From: Verrucomicrobiota bacterium
Lineage (GTDB): Bacteria; Verrucomicrobiota; Verrucomicrobiia; Limisphaerales; UBA9464
Length of the DNA: 64,000 nucleotides
Direction: 5' to 3'
Assembly: GCA_947454705.1 (NCBI GenBank)
Contig: CANGKZ010000001.1
Coordinates: 245,363-309,362 of the forward strand
The translations under genes were made by a program, and so were the position numbers. This document shows, in pieces, positions 1 to 8,012 of this stretch. The notes under the pieces were generated by a model, which saw only the letters and a program-made list of their open reading frames with translations, was not told the origin of the DNA and did not search any database. Within the stretch, counting starts at the first letter, position 1; each line of letters starts with the position of its first letter.

Positions 1-70
1 GCATCACCTGCCGGTTGAAAGCAGGCCGTTCGAAAACTCGCAGTGCGACGGCGGCGGTGGTGGAGGTCAT
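1..70 (-). CDS. N-terminal fragment of an unidentified protein
   Basis: Only the first 23 codons lie in the window, beginning MTSTTAAVALRVFERPAF. Its ATG overlaps the TGA stop of the metallo-hydrolase gene (ATGA arrangement), so the two are probably translationally coupled and co-transcribed leftwards. No signal peptide or recognisable motif is visible in the short stretch, and no function can be assigned. Confidence 0.55.
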   Translation of the reverse strand, partial: MTSTTAAVALRVFERPAFNRQVM

Positions 71-897
71 GGGAACCAGGGATTGTTCTGCTTTTCTTCT
101 CCGACGGTGGTGAGCGGGCCGTGACCCGAACACACGAGGGTGTCGGCCGGCAGGGAGAAGATCTGCTCACGGACCTTCGACCGCGCAAGGGTCAATTGAT
201 CGCGGGCGCCGCCAATCGATCCGGCAAAAATCGCATCGCCGACGATGGCCACGAACGGACCGTCCTCGGGCCAGTTGCCCACGACGTAGGTGATGCCGTC
301 TTCGGCGTGTCCGGGAGTGTCGCGATTGGTGACGCGCAGGCTTCCCAGCATGATGAAATCGTTGGCGCGAATCCGTTGATCCACCGGAGCGTTCTTCGAT
401 CCGGAGTGCACGCGCACCTTGGTCCAGCGTTCGCGAATGGCCGCGAGGGCGGCGATGTGGTCGGGATGCGAGTGGGTGATGAAGATGTGTTTGAGGGTGA
501 GTTGGTTTTCCTCAATGAGCTTGAGCACGGCAGCGGCATCGAAGCCGGTGTCGAACAGCGCGGCCTCGCGGGTGACTTCGTCCCAAACCAGGTACGCGTT
601 CACCGACATGCCATCGCCCTGCGACGTGATCACGCGCAATTCGCGCCAGAGGCTCACATCGACCGGTGCGGGCTTCCATCCCTGCGCCTGCTTTTCCAAC
701 CGGGCTCCGTCGAGCGTCAGAAGGGTTCCCAAGGCGGCCCAGCGGCAGCCAGCGGCCTTGCCGGTTTCCTCGAGTTGTCCGTAGGCCGACTCACTGAGTC
801 CGGCGGCAGCAGCGGCTGCGGCGGGAGTCACACCGGTCGAGTTGCGGGCCTTGCGCAGAATGTCACCAATCGAATCTTCAAGCATCACGCCGAACAC
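67..897 (-). CDS. HTH (XRE-like) plus metallo-beta-lactamase-fold hydrolase
   Basis: A 276-residue protein with two parts. Residues about 6-60 resemble an XRE-type helix-turn-helix (DILRKARNSTGVTP, then AAGLSESAYGQLE). Residues about 85-265 form a metallo-beta-lactamase fold of the glyoxalase-II-like type: THSHPDH at 141-147, a metal-ligand candidate H197 in DTPGHAEDG, D221 in VGDAIF and H259 in CSGHG. The motifs predict a cytoplasmic dinuclear metal hydrolase; the substrate cannot be read from sequence. The start could be residue 1 or M5. It overlaps the next leftward gene by 4 bases. The HTH on a hydrolase is unusual and may make it a ligand-sensing regulator or just a degenerate fold. Confidence 0.85.
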   Translation of the reverse strand: MFGVMLEDSIGDILRKARNSTGVTPAAAAAAAGLSESAYGQLEETGKAAGCRWAALGTLLTLDGARLEKQAQGWKPAPVDVSLWRELRVITSQGDGMSVNAYLVWDEVTREAALFDTGFDAAAVLKLIEENQLTLKHIFITHSHPDHIAALAAIRERWTKVRVHSGSKNAPVDQRIRANDFIMLGSLRVTNRDTPGHAEDGITYVVGNWPEDGPFVAIVGDAIFAGSIGGARDQLTLARSKVREQIFSLPADTLVCSGHGPLTTVGEEKQNNPWFP

Positions 898-958
898 CCT
901 AGACCGAGTCTCCGTCCGCGCGCAACCAGCCGGCGCGAAATCGTCGCGAGGCGGGTTT

Positions 959-1119
959 CGGAGATCGGAGATCGGAGTTCGAAGATCGCGGAGGAGATGC
1001 CCAGTGCCCGATGCTGGATGCTGGATGCTGAATGCTGGGGTCCCGGGTCGTCCGACAACAGAGCGGCGCGCTAAACGGGTCTTTCCCCTTCAACGCTTCA
1101 ACTTTTCAACCCTTCAACC
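959..1119. repeat. Composite of three simple intergenic repeat families
   Basis: Three different short repeats are stacked in the 233-base gap. 959-990 has tandem GGAGATC units. 1010-1038 is three and a half copies of GATGCTG. 1085-1119 is a run of TTCAACN heptamers (CTTCAACTTTTCAACCCTTC). The first family recurs at 41055 and 41898. The third recurs at 15480 and 47745-47985. No gene is supported here. Confidence 0.8.
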
Positions 1120-1130
1120 ACCGCAACGCC

Positions 1131-2972
1131 TCACTCCCACCCGATGGTGCGTCCCTTGTTCTGCTCCTCGAGCCACTTGGTGAGGGGTTGGAAGTAGTCG
1201 CGCATCGCGCGGGTGCTGAGTTCTTCGCCGGTCGTTTCCTTCAACAGGGCCCGCCAGTCGCGCGTGGCACCGACGGACAGGAATTTCTTCAGGAACTCGC
1301 CGACTTCTCGATTTCCCCCGTAATTGCAGGACTGCGGCGGCTGCTTGAGGATGTTCCGCGCGATGTAGTCGTGGATCTGGAACTTCTGCACCGTGGCGAG
1401 CGCGTAGCTGTAGTAGTAGGCGGGATTGTCGGTGATGTGGGTCTTGGTGGCCGCGTCGCAGTACTCCTCGCCGCGGGTTCCATCGCCCAACGGCGGCTCG
1501 ATTCCCTGGAAGGCAGAGGCGTACTTCCACCAGCGGGCGTTGAATTCCTCGGGCTTCAGATCGTTGGCGTACAGGTCGTATTCCCAGTGCGTCATGGTGC
1601 CGCTGGCAAAGAAGAGGAACGGAACCGCGTGGCTCAACGCGGTCTCCAGCAGCGTGGCGATTTGGTCCTCCTGGTAATCCGCGGGAAGAATTCCGACGGA
1701 CTTCAGATACGGAATCTGCCCGGCAGCGAGCGAGATCTGTTCGCCAATTCCTTCATGAAAGGCCGGATTCGCGCCGTTTCGGAGCAGCGGCGGCACTTCG
1801 GGACGGGTGTAGGAAATAAAGTAGTAGCCGTGGCCGAGCTCATGATGCGCGGTGTAGAACCACCAGGGATTCGATTCCACACTCATGAGCGACCGGATGT
1901 CGTGGTCGAGATCCACGTGCCAGCACGAGGCATGGGAATTCTTCAGCCGGCCCGAACCGGGCTTGGCAGGAAACAGATCCGAACGCGCCCAGAAGGTCTC
2001 AGGGAGCTTCTCGAACCCGAGGCCCACATAGAACTGCTCGGCCGTCTTCGTGATGCTCTCCGGAGTGCGGTTGGTGAAGTAGCGGTCGAGCGAGGCCGCC
2101 TCGACCAAACCGCCCCATTCCTGGGCCCAGCGGTTGTTGATCCAGTGGGCGGGTATCTTTTTTGGTACCGGCTGATGGTAGCGCCGGGCGAGCTCGTGCT
2201 TGGCCCAGGTGTGGAGTTGGAGGTAGAGGGGCCGGAGGTCTCGGAGGAAGCCCTCGTTCATGGCCACCATTTCCTGCGGCGTCATGCCGTAGCCAGCCAC
2301 CTGGAGGGCGAAGTAGTTGGAGTGTCCGAGCTCCTGCGCGACGCCGTTGCGGAGGGATTGGAGGCGTACCAATCCTGGTTTCAACGCCGGGCCGGTGCGC
2401 TTGGAGGCCTCCCAGGCGGCCCTCCGATCGTCCAAATCACGGGATTTGGTGAGGATTCGATCGAGGTCGTTGGCCACCACGTTGGATCCGCCGAGCTTAA
2501 ACTGGAACCCGTTGAGAACCGATTGGAGTGCGGTTTCGGCACCGATTCGGGTTTCAACGAGCTTGGGGTTGGTCATCGGACCTTCGGCGGCGTTCAGCAG
2601 CACGCGCTTGAGCTGCAGGACCTGAATCGGGGTCAGTTCCGCGGATTGCGCCAGCAACGCGCGGGCTTCGGTGATGAGGGCGGGGTTGCCGTTGAAGGCG
2701 GCATAGGCGCGTCCGGCGGTCTCGCTGGCGGCGTCGTGCTCGGCGTTGACGTCGGTCGCTGCGGCCCATTGGGCGATGCTGTTGACGCGGTAGAGGGCTT
2801 GATAGCCAGCGTTCACCAGCGAGAGAAAACGCTCGGCGCGTTCCTGAACGGATGTGGACGACGTCTGGGCCGAAGCGTTGCCAAGGAAACCGAGGCTGCC
2901 CAGCAGCAGGGTCGCGAAGACAACGAACGACCGCATCCAGAGGGCGGCAAAGGAATGGGACCTTTGAGTCAT
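1131..2972 (-). CDS. Secreted M2-family (ACE-like) peptidyl-dipeptidase
   Basis: A 613-residue protein with an N-terminal signal peptide (hydrophobic core FVVFATLLLGSLGFLG, then ASAQ). The zinc site HHELGH lies near residue 375 and is followed by AFHEGIGE, which supplies the third zinc ligand glutamate, as in angiotensin-converting-enzyme-type M2 peptidases. The length and all-helical character fit bacterial M2 enzymes, which release dipeptides from peptide C-termini. It is likely periplasmic. It stands alone between a repeat-filled gap and the divergent dnaN region, so its physiological substrate is unknown. M32 carboxypeptidase was considered, but the spacing after HExxH fits M2 better. Confidence 0.88.
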   Translation of the reverse strand: MTQRSHSFAALWMRSFVVFATLLLGSLGFLGNASAQTSSTSVQERAERFLSLVNAGYQALYRVNSIAQWAAATDVNAEHDAASETAGRAYAAFNGNPALITEARALLAQSAELTPIQVLQLKRVLLNAAEGPMTNPKLVETRIGAETALQSVLNGFQFKLGGSNVVANDLDRILTKSRDLDDRRAAWEASKRTGPALKPGLVRLQSLRNGVAQELGHSNYFALQVAGYGMTPQEMVAMNEGFLRDLRPLYLQLHTWAKHELARRYHQPVPKKIPAHWINNRWAQEWGGLVEAASLDRYFTNRTPESITKTAEQFYVGLGFEKLPETFWARSDLFPAKPGSGRLKNSHASCWHVDLDHDIRSLMSVESNPWWFYTAHHELGHGYYFISYTRPEVPPLLRNGANPAFHEGIGEQISLAAGQIPYLKSVGILPADYQEDQIATLLETALSHAVPFLFFASGTMTHWEYDLYANDLKPEEFNARWWKYASAFQGIEPPLGDGTRGEEYCDAATKTHITDNPAYYYSYALATVQKFQIHDYIARNILKQPPQSCNYGGNREVGEFLKKFLSVGATRDWRALLKETTGEELSTRAMRDYFQPLTKWLEEQNKGRTIGWE

Positions 2973-3243
2973 GGGTTGAGATTACGAGGAATCGGTCGGG
3001 GTGCGAGTCCGAGTTGTGCGCAACGAATTGGGAGCAACCCGGGAAATGACTGTGAGTTGGAGTCGAGAATCTCGGTCGGTCCCTGAACCGATGGGGTTAT
3101 GCAGAGCCCTTCCCAGACTGTTCACAATCCGAAACCCGCTTGAGAGGGCCGTGGAATGGACCACTACCGGCTGTTGTACGTGTTGTTCACACCCCCTACT
3201 AATGGCTTTCTTCTTTCAAAGAACAATCAATACTAGGCACCCG

Positions 3244-4353
3244 ATGAAACTCACAATTGCCAAGGAGCAGCTCCTGACCGGCCTTCAGGCAGTTCAAAAT
3301 GTTGTCGGTACCCGGACGACGCTGCCCATCCTCTCGAACGTGCTCTTGTCGGCCGCCGACGGTCGCCTCGAGCTGACAGCCACGGACTTGGATGTCACAA
3401 TTTCCAGCAACGCCGCCGCGACCGTCACAGAACCCGGCCGGGCCACGTTGCCGGTCAAGAAGCTCTTCGGCATCGCCCGCGAGCTTCCGGCCTCCGAGAT
3501 CGAAATCGAGATCGACGAGAAGGCGGTCTGCTCGCTGCGGGCCGGCGCCTCGTTCTACAAGATCAACGGCCTCCCCGCCGATGAATTTCCGCCGATGCCG
3601 ACCTTCAAGCAGGCTCGCGCGGTGACGGTGCCGCAGGACAAGCTCCGTTTGATGCTGAAAAAGACGAGCTTCGCGGTATCCACCGACGAGACCCGTTATG
3701 TGCTCAACGGCATCTTCTTTAGCCTTAAAGAACACAAAGTAACGCTCGTGGCGACCGATGGACGTCGTCTGGCGATGACCGATGAGGAAGCCGATGTGCC
3801 GGCGGAAAGTCAGGCCGACTTTATCGTTCCGACCAAGGCGATCAACGAGCTGAACCGCCTTCTCGCCGGAACGGGAACGGTGGAAATGAAGTTCTCGGAC
3901 AACCAGGTGGCGTTCACCACGAAGGCCGACAATGGGTCGGGCGTACTGATCATCAGCAAGCTGGTGGATGGCAACTACCCGAACTATCGCCAGGTGATCC
4001 CGGGCGAATGTCAGGAGCGCGTGGCCCTGCCCCGCGAAGAGTTCCTCGGGGCGCTGCGTCGTGCCGAACTGATGACCAGCGACAAGAGCAACTCGGTGAA
4101 GCTGACCCTCAGCCGCAACCAGCTGGCCATCACCGCCAACACCCCGGAAGTGGGCGAAGCGCGCGAAGGTCTGGCCATCAACTACAAGGGAAAGGACTTC
4201 GCCATCGCCTTCAACCCGGGCTACCTGATGGACCCGCTGAAGGCGCTCGACACCGAGGAAGTCTTCTTCGAGTTGATCGATGAATTGAGCCCGGGCGTGG
4301 TGAAGACCAACACGCCGTTCCTGTACGTGATCATGCCGATGCGCATGAGCTGA
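3244..4353 (+). CDS. dnaN: DNA polymerase III subunit beta (sliding clamp)
   Basis: A 369-residue protein starting MKLTIAKEQLLTGLQAVQNV, the standard beginning of bacterial beta clamps, and ending in the typical C-terminal YVIMPMRMS. The clamp encircles DNA and tethers the replicative polymerase. The ATG at 3244 is chosen by homology; longer in-frame starts upstream have no family counterpart. The usual neighbours dnaA and recF are absent: the gene sits between a divergent M2 peptidase and a convergent trigger factor, with about 270 bases of upstream non-coding DNA for its own promoter. A strong terminator follows. Confidence 0.97.
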   Translation: MKLTIAKEQLLTGLQAVQNVVGTRTTLPILSNVLLSAADGRLELTATDLDVTISSNAAATVTEPGRATLPVKKLFGIARELPASEIEIEIDEKAVCSLRAGASFYKINGLPADEFPPMPTFKQARAVTVPQDKLRLMLKKTSFAVSTDETRYVLNGIFFSLKEHKVTLVATDGRRLAMTDEEADVPAESQADFIVPTKAINELNRLLAGTGTVEMKFSDNQVAFTTKADNGSGVLIISKLVDGNYPNYRQVIPGECQERVALPREEFLGALRRAELMTSDKSNSVKLTLSRNQLAITANTPEVGEAREGLAINYKGKDFAIAFNPGYLMDPLKALDTEEVFFELIDELSPGVVKTNTPFLYVIMPMRMS

Positions 4354-4378
4354 TCCGATCGGGATCGAATTGGATTTC

Positions 4379-4415
4379 AAGCCCCCCGTGGAACACCTCG
4401 TTCCCGGGGGCTTTT
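4379..4415 (+). terminator. Rho-independent terminator of dnaN
   Basis: A hairpin with arms AAGCCCCC...GGAAC and GTTCC...GGGGGCTT around an ACCTC loop, followed by a T run. It lies 25 bases after the dnaN stop. Confidence 0.85.
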
Positions 4416-4461
4416 TCGTGGCGGAACACGATCGAAGGTTGGACAGGAAAACGGCACGAAA

Positions 4462-4497
4462 AAACCCCCGAGGTCCGGAGTGGACCCACGGGGGTTT
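4462..4497 (-). terminator. tig: Rho-independent terminator of the trigger factor gene
   Basis: Read on the minus strand, arms AAACCCCCG..GGTCC and GGACC..CGGGGGTTT form a stable stem followed by six T. It lies about 40 bases beyond the tig stop and ends leftward transcription facing dnaN. Confidence 0.82.
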
Positions 4498-4537
4498 GAA
4501 GAAACGTTAGCGCTACCTTAATTCCAATCTAAAGGAA

Positions 4538-5857
4538 TCAGGCGGCCGGAGCAGCAGGAATGCCTTCTTCGATCGAAGCGTTGAGCTCGATGAAGTCCAG
4601 CACCTTGCCGGTGAGGATGTCCTGCTGGATTTCGGGGAACGCGTTCCGCTCCTGGAGAACCTTCACCATCTTTTCCGGGGTTGTGTTGTTCTGCTGGGCG
4701 ATGGCCACAACGCGCTGGCTGAGCTCGCGCTGGTCGATCGAGATTTTCTCGTTCTCGGCGATGCGGTTGAGGATGAAGGCAGCCTTGACGCGATCCTTGG
4801 CGCTGACGGAGGCGGACTGGAAGATCTCGTCCTTCTTGCCTTCGATCACTTCCTGGGGCACGCCGCGGCGCTGGTTCTCGTTGACGATGTTGTAGACCAG
4901 GTTGCGGGTCTCGCTGGCCACGACGCTCTCGGGCAGCTCGACAGTGACCTGCTGGAGCAGGGCCTGGAGGAGCTGGTCGCGAACGCCCTTCTTGACGCGG
5001 AAATCGATCTCGTTCTGGAGATCGCGACGGACGCCGGAGAGCAACGCCTCGACGTTCGCGGCACCGAAGCCTTGGGCGAAGGCGTCGTCCACGGTCGGGA
5101 GCACCTTCTCCTTCACGCCGAGCACTTCGACTTCGAACTGACCCGCCTTGCCAGCGATCTCAGTGACGACGAAGTCCGCGGGGAAGGTCAGCGACACCGT
5201 GCGCTTGTCACCGGCGCTGGCGCCGATGAGCTGCTGGGTGAAGCCCGGGATGAAGGAGTTCTCAGCGATCTGCACCCAGGTGTTCTGCTTTTCAGTCAGA
5301 CCCTTGGCAGTCGGGTTGAAATCGGTGATGGGCTTGCCCTCGGCGGTGCCCTTGTAGTTAACCACGAGCACGTCGCCATCCTGCGCGGCGCGCTGGACGT
5401 CGTTGTACTTCACCTGCTGCTCGCGGAGGATGCCCACGGCGCGTTCCACATCGGCTTCGGAAGCCACGGCGGCTTCGCGCTTGGCCTTGAGACCCTTGTA
5501 GGTGGGGAGCTCGAAGTCGGGGGTGTGTTCGAGGGTGACGGTGTAGCCGAAGGGCACGCCGCGACCGAAGGACTGTTCCTCGACGTCGATGGTGACGATG
5601 ACGCGGAGCTTCTGCTCGGCGGCGGCAGCGCGGTAGGAGTCCTCAAACAACTTCTTGCGGGCCTCCTCGGCGATGCGGCCGTCGAAGGATTTCACCACGA
5701 GATGGCGGGGGGCTTTACCGGGACGGAAGCCGGGGAGCTGGGCCTGCTTTTGGAAGGCGGAAGTCAGCTCGTCGAAGGCCGCATTGACCTTTTCGACAGG
5801 CACCTCGACACGGAGGAGTTTCTTGCAAGGACCCAGATTTTCGACGGACACGTTCAC
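4538..5857 (-). CDS. tig: Trigger factor, ribosome-associated chaperone and peptidyl-prolyl isomerase
   Basis: A 439-residue protein from the GTG at 5857 (VNVSVENLGPCKKLLRVEVP), chosen because a GAAAGGA ribosome site lies just upstream and the family begins here; a longer reading to 5929 adds 24 unrelated residues. The N-terminal ribosome-binding domain carries the signature-like GFRPGKAPRHLV near residues 45-56. An FKBP-type isomerase domain follows (about 150-245, GDVLVVNYKGTAEG), then a long helical C-terminal chaperone domain. It binds nascent chains at the ribosome exit. The usual clpP-clpX neighbours are absent. It ends at its own terminator. Confidence 0.95.
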   Translation of the reverse strand: MNVSVENLGPCKKLLRVEVPVEKVNAAFDELTSAFQKQAQLPGFRPGKAPRHLVVKSFDGRIAEEARKKLFEDSYRAAAAEQKLRVIVTIDVEEQSFGRGVPFGYTVTLEHTPDFELPTYKGLKAKREAAVASEADVERAVGILREQQVKYNDVQRAAQDGDVLVVNYKGTAEGKPITDFNPTAKGLTEKQNTWVQIAENSFIPGFTQQLIGASAGDKRTVSLTFPADFVVTEIAGKAGQFEVEVLGVKEKVLPTVDDAFAQGFGAANVEALLSGVRRDLQNEIDFRVKKGVRDQLLQALLQQVTVELPESVVASETRNLVYNIVNENQRRGVPQEVIEGKKDEIFQSASVSAKDRVKAAFILNRIAENEKISIDQRELSQRVVAIAQQNNTTPEKMVKVLQERNAFPEIQQDILTGKVLDFIELNASIEEGIPAAPAA

Positions 5858-5994
5858 AATTTTTCCTTTCAGCTGACGTTCGGACACACCGCCACACCGC
5901 TCAGCGGTGGACCGGCAAAGAACCGGCAAAATAGGAAACCAGCGTGAAACGGGTCAAGTGCCACCTTTTGTCGTCTTGGTGGGCACCCGACCGG

Positions 5995-7857
5995 TCACTT
6001 CGCGGGTTTTGGGGGATCTGGGAGCTTCGACCGGTAGTGCTTGGCCATCCAATTGCCCCACGGATCCCACGTAAGAGAGAGGTCGAGAAGGGCGCGGGCA
6101 TCGTTCGTCCGCCCGCGTTCCAACCAGTTCCAGGCCACGTAATTGGCCACGGTCACATCGTTCGTTCCCAACTTTAAAGCGAGGTCAAAATCCGCCGCGG
6201 CGCCGTTGGTGTCGCCGATCCAGTGTCGGGTGCGTGCGAGGTCGATCCGGGTGCGGGCGTTGTAGGGGTTCAGCTCGGCGCTGCGATTCAGCCATTCCGC
6301 GCTCCGTTTGCCCAAATCCCTCCATCCACGGCCGCCGTCGAAGCTCAATCGACGCAGGTTCTCCCCGATTTCATACGCGGTTCGCGCGTTGTCGGGCGCG
6401 GCCTGCGAGGCGCGGACCAGGGAGTTGAGGAAGCTGTCGGTGATCACTTCGGCGCGATCGGTGCGGGTGAGCCACCAGGATTCCCGGCCCGCATTCCACG
6501 AAGCCCAGGCGAGCGTTGATCCGGCGGCGAGGATCAAAATTGAGGCAATGATCCGCACCGGCAGAACCGAAGAGATCCAGAAGCGTTCGGTGGCGAAGCG
6601 AAGGTTCGAGGCCAGCAATCCGGTCAGCACCGCGCAGAGCAGCGCAATGGCGGGGATGTGAAGATCGAAATCCACCAGGCAGTGCAAACCCAGGCCGACC
6701 AATCCGGAGGTGGCCCCAACGAAAAAGGCGGTGCGGTTGCTGGCCTTGAGCCCGAGGTCGGAGCCGCGCTCCACAAAGCGGCTGGTCTTCCAGACGCCCC
6801 ATGCCATCGCAGCCAGCGCGAGGGCGGCGATGCCCGCGCCGACGGCTCCGTAGTCCACGAGCAGATTCAACGGCTCGTTGTGCACCCAACCAGGATCACT
6901 CTGGATCCAGGGCGGACGGTAGGCCGGGAAACGGACATCGAACTGAGCCGGGCCCACTCCGGTTACCCAGTGGTCCTTCCACATCTTTACCGCAGGTTCC
7001 CAAAGCCACTTCCGCGAAGCACCGGCATCGAGGTTGTTGCTGGCGGTGACGTTCTCGATGCGGGCCCAGGCTTTGTCCACGGAGCGAACAAAGATGTAGC
7101 CGGAGAGGCCCACAAAGACGAGGCAGGCCAGCAGCGCGATGCGGAGTTCGCGTCGACGCCAGAGCATCCAGGAAAACAGGAACACGAAGGCGATCGCAGC
7201 AGCGGCCCAGCCTCCGCGGGACATGGTGACCGCGATGCCGGCGAGCATCAGGAGCGCGGCGTAGCCGTAGAGAATGCGGACCACCGGATTGGTGCGGCCG
7301 ATGAACACCTGGGTAATCGCGACGGGAAACAGGGCTACGAGAAACCCGGCGAGGTGGTTGGGATTGATGAAGGTGCCGCCGGCGCGCTTGGCGTAGCCGG
7401 CGGGCTGGATCATCCAGAGCACGTGATCCGATTGGCGCACGCACTGGACCACGGCATACGCAGCGATTCCGCAGCCAGCGACGACCAGGATTTGCACCGC
7501 CCATTGCGTGGTTTCCTGGCGCTGGAGGTTGTTCAGCGTCACGAGGAACACCACCACCGCGCTGGACAGGGCGAGCAGCTCCATCCGCGCGGGATAGGTG
7601 ACATCGACATGAAACGCGCGATACGCGGCGTACCCGAGAAAACCGAACAGCGGAAGCAGGACCGGGTGGAAGAGGAAGCGGTGCGAGCGGTTGAGCCAGA
7701 ACCGGGCGGCCCACAGGAAGCAGGCGAGAGCGGCGACCAGCGAGAGCTCCGGGTTCTGCACGCCGCCGAAGAGGATCGCGGTGATCGCAACCAATCCGGG
7801 GATGAGGACCGTCAGGGTCCGCTCCAGGTATTCATCCCAGGTCTTCTTGTCAGGCAT
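5995..7857 (-). CDS. O-antigen-ligase-like membrane protein with TPR tail
   Basis: A 620-residue protein. About ten to twelve hydrophobic segments span residues 15-460, containing the Wzy_C/O-antigen-ligase signature region (GGTFINPNHLAGFL near 162-175 and the large periplasmic loop with GVGPAQF and HNEPLN). Residues about 490-610 are helical repeats of the tetratricopeptide type (AELNPYNARTRIDLARTRHW, DFDLALKLGTND). Such proteins polymerise or ligate surface glycans, or glycosylate pilins, in the inner membrane with the TPR part extracytoplasmic. No glycan genes adjoin it, and the acceptor is unknown. Several pseudopilin genes in the window make a pilin-glycosylation role possible but unproven. 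Confidence 0.85.
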   Translation of the reverse strand: MPDKKTWDEYLERTLTVLIPGLVAITAILFGGVQNPELSLVAALACFLWAARFWLNRSHRFLFHPVLLPLFGFLGYAAYRAFHVDVTYPARMELLALSSAVVVFLVTLNNLQRQETTQWAVQILVVAGCGIAAYAVVQCVRQSDHVLWMIQPAGYAKRAGGTFINPNHLAGFLVALFPVAITQVFIGRTNPVVRILYGYAALLMLAGIAVTMSRGGWAAAAIAFVFLFSWMLWRRRELRIALLACLVFVGLSGYIFVRSVDKAWARIENVTASNNLDAGASRKWLWEPAVKMWKDHWVTGVGPAQFDVRFPAYRPPWIQSDPGWVHNEPLNLLVDYGAVGAGIAALALAAMAWGVWKTSRFVERGSDLGLKASNRTAFFVGATSGLVGLGLHCLVDFDLHIPAIALLCAVLTGLLASNLRFATERFWISSVLPVRIIASILILAAGSTLAWASWNAGRESWWLTRTDRAEVITDSFLNSLVRASQAAPDNARTAYEIGENLRRLSFDGGRGWRDLGKRSAEWLNRSAELNPYNARTRIDLARTRHWIGDTNGAAADFDLALKLGTNDVTVANYVAWNWLERGRTNDARALLDLSLTWDPWGNWMAKHYRSKLPDPPKPAK

Positions 7858-8012
7858 GTGGGGGCGTCAGCCTACGCATCCCCATGCGTCCGCAAAAGCG
7901 CGAAGTGCGTGCTCCCCGATTCCCGGTGATTTGAAACGCTTGTTCCGGTCGCCCGATCCCGTACTGTGACGGAATTCCGACCGGCACCGAGCCGAGCGGA
8001 TACTTTCTATTG

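Noticed and set aside
1085..1119. TTCAAC heptamers considered as a CRISPR array
   Set aside because: The unit is 7 bases, spacers are absent and no cas genes are nearby.
1032..3086. Long plus-strand open frame of 684 codons opposite the M2 peptidase
   Set aside because: It is a shadow produced by high third-position GC; the opposite strand holds a recognisable peptidase with HExxH and a signal peptide. The same applies to the long minus-strand frame opposite purL (8007-10301).
3119..3191. Two TGTTCACA sequences upstream of dnaN as possible DnaA boxes and an origin
   Set aside because: Both differ from TTATCCACA at two positions, dnaA itself is absent, and no AT-rich unwinding region was seen. 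They are not enough to claim an origin.
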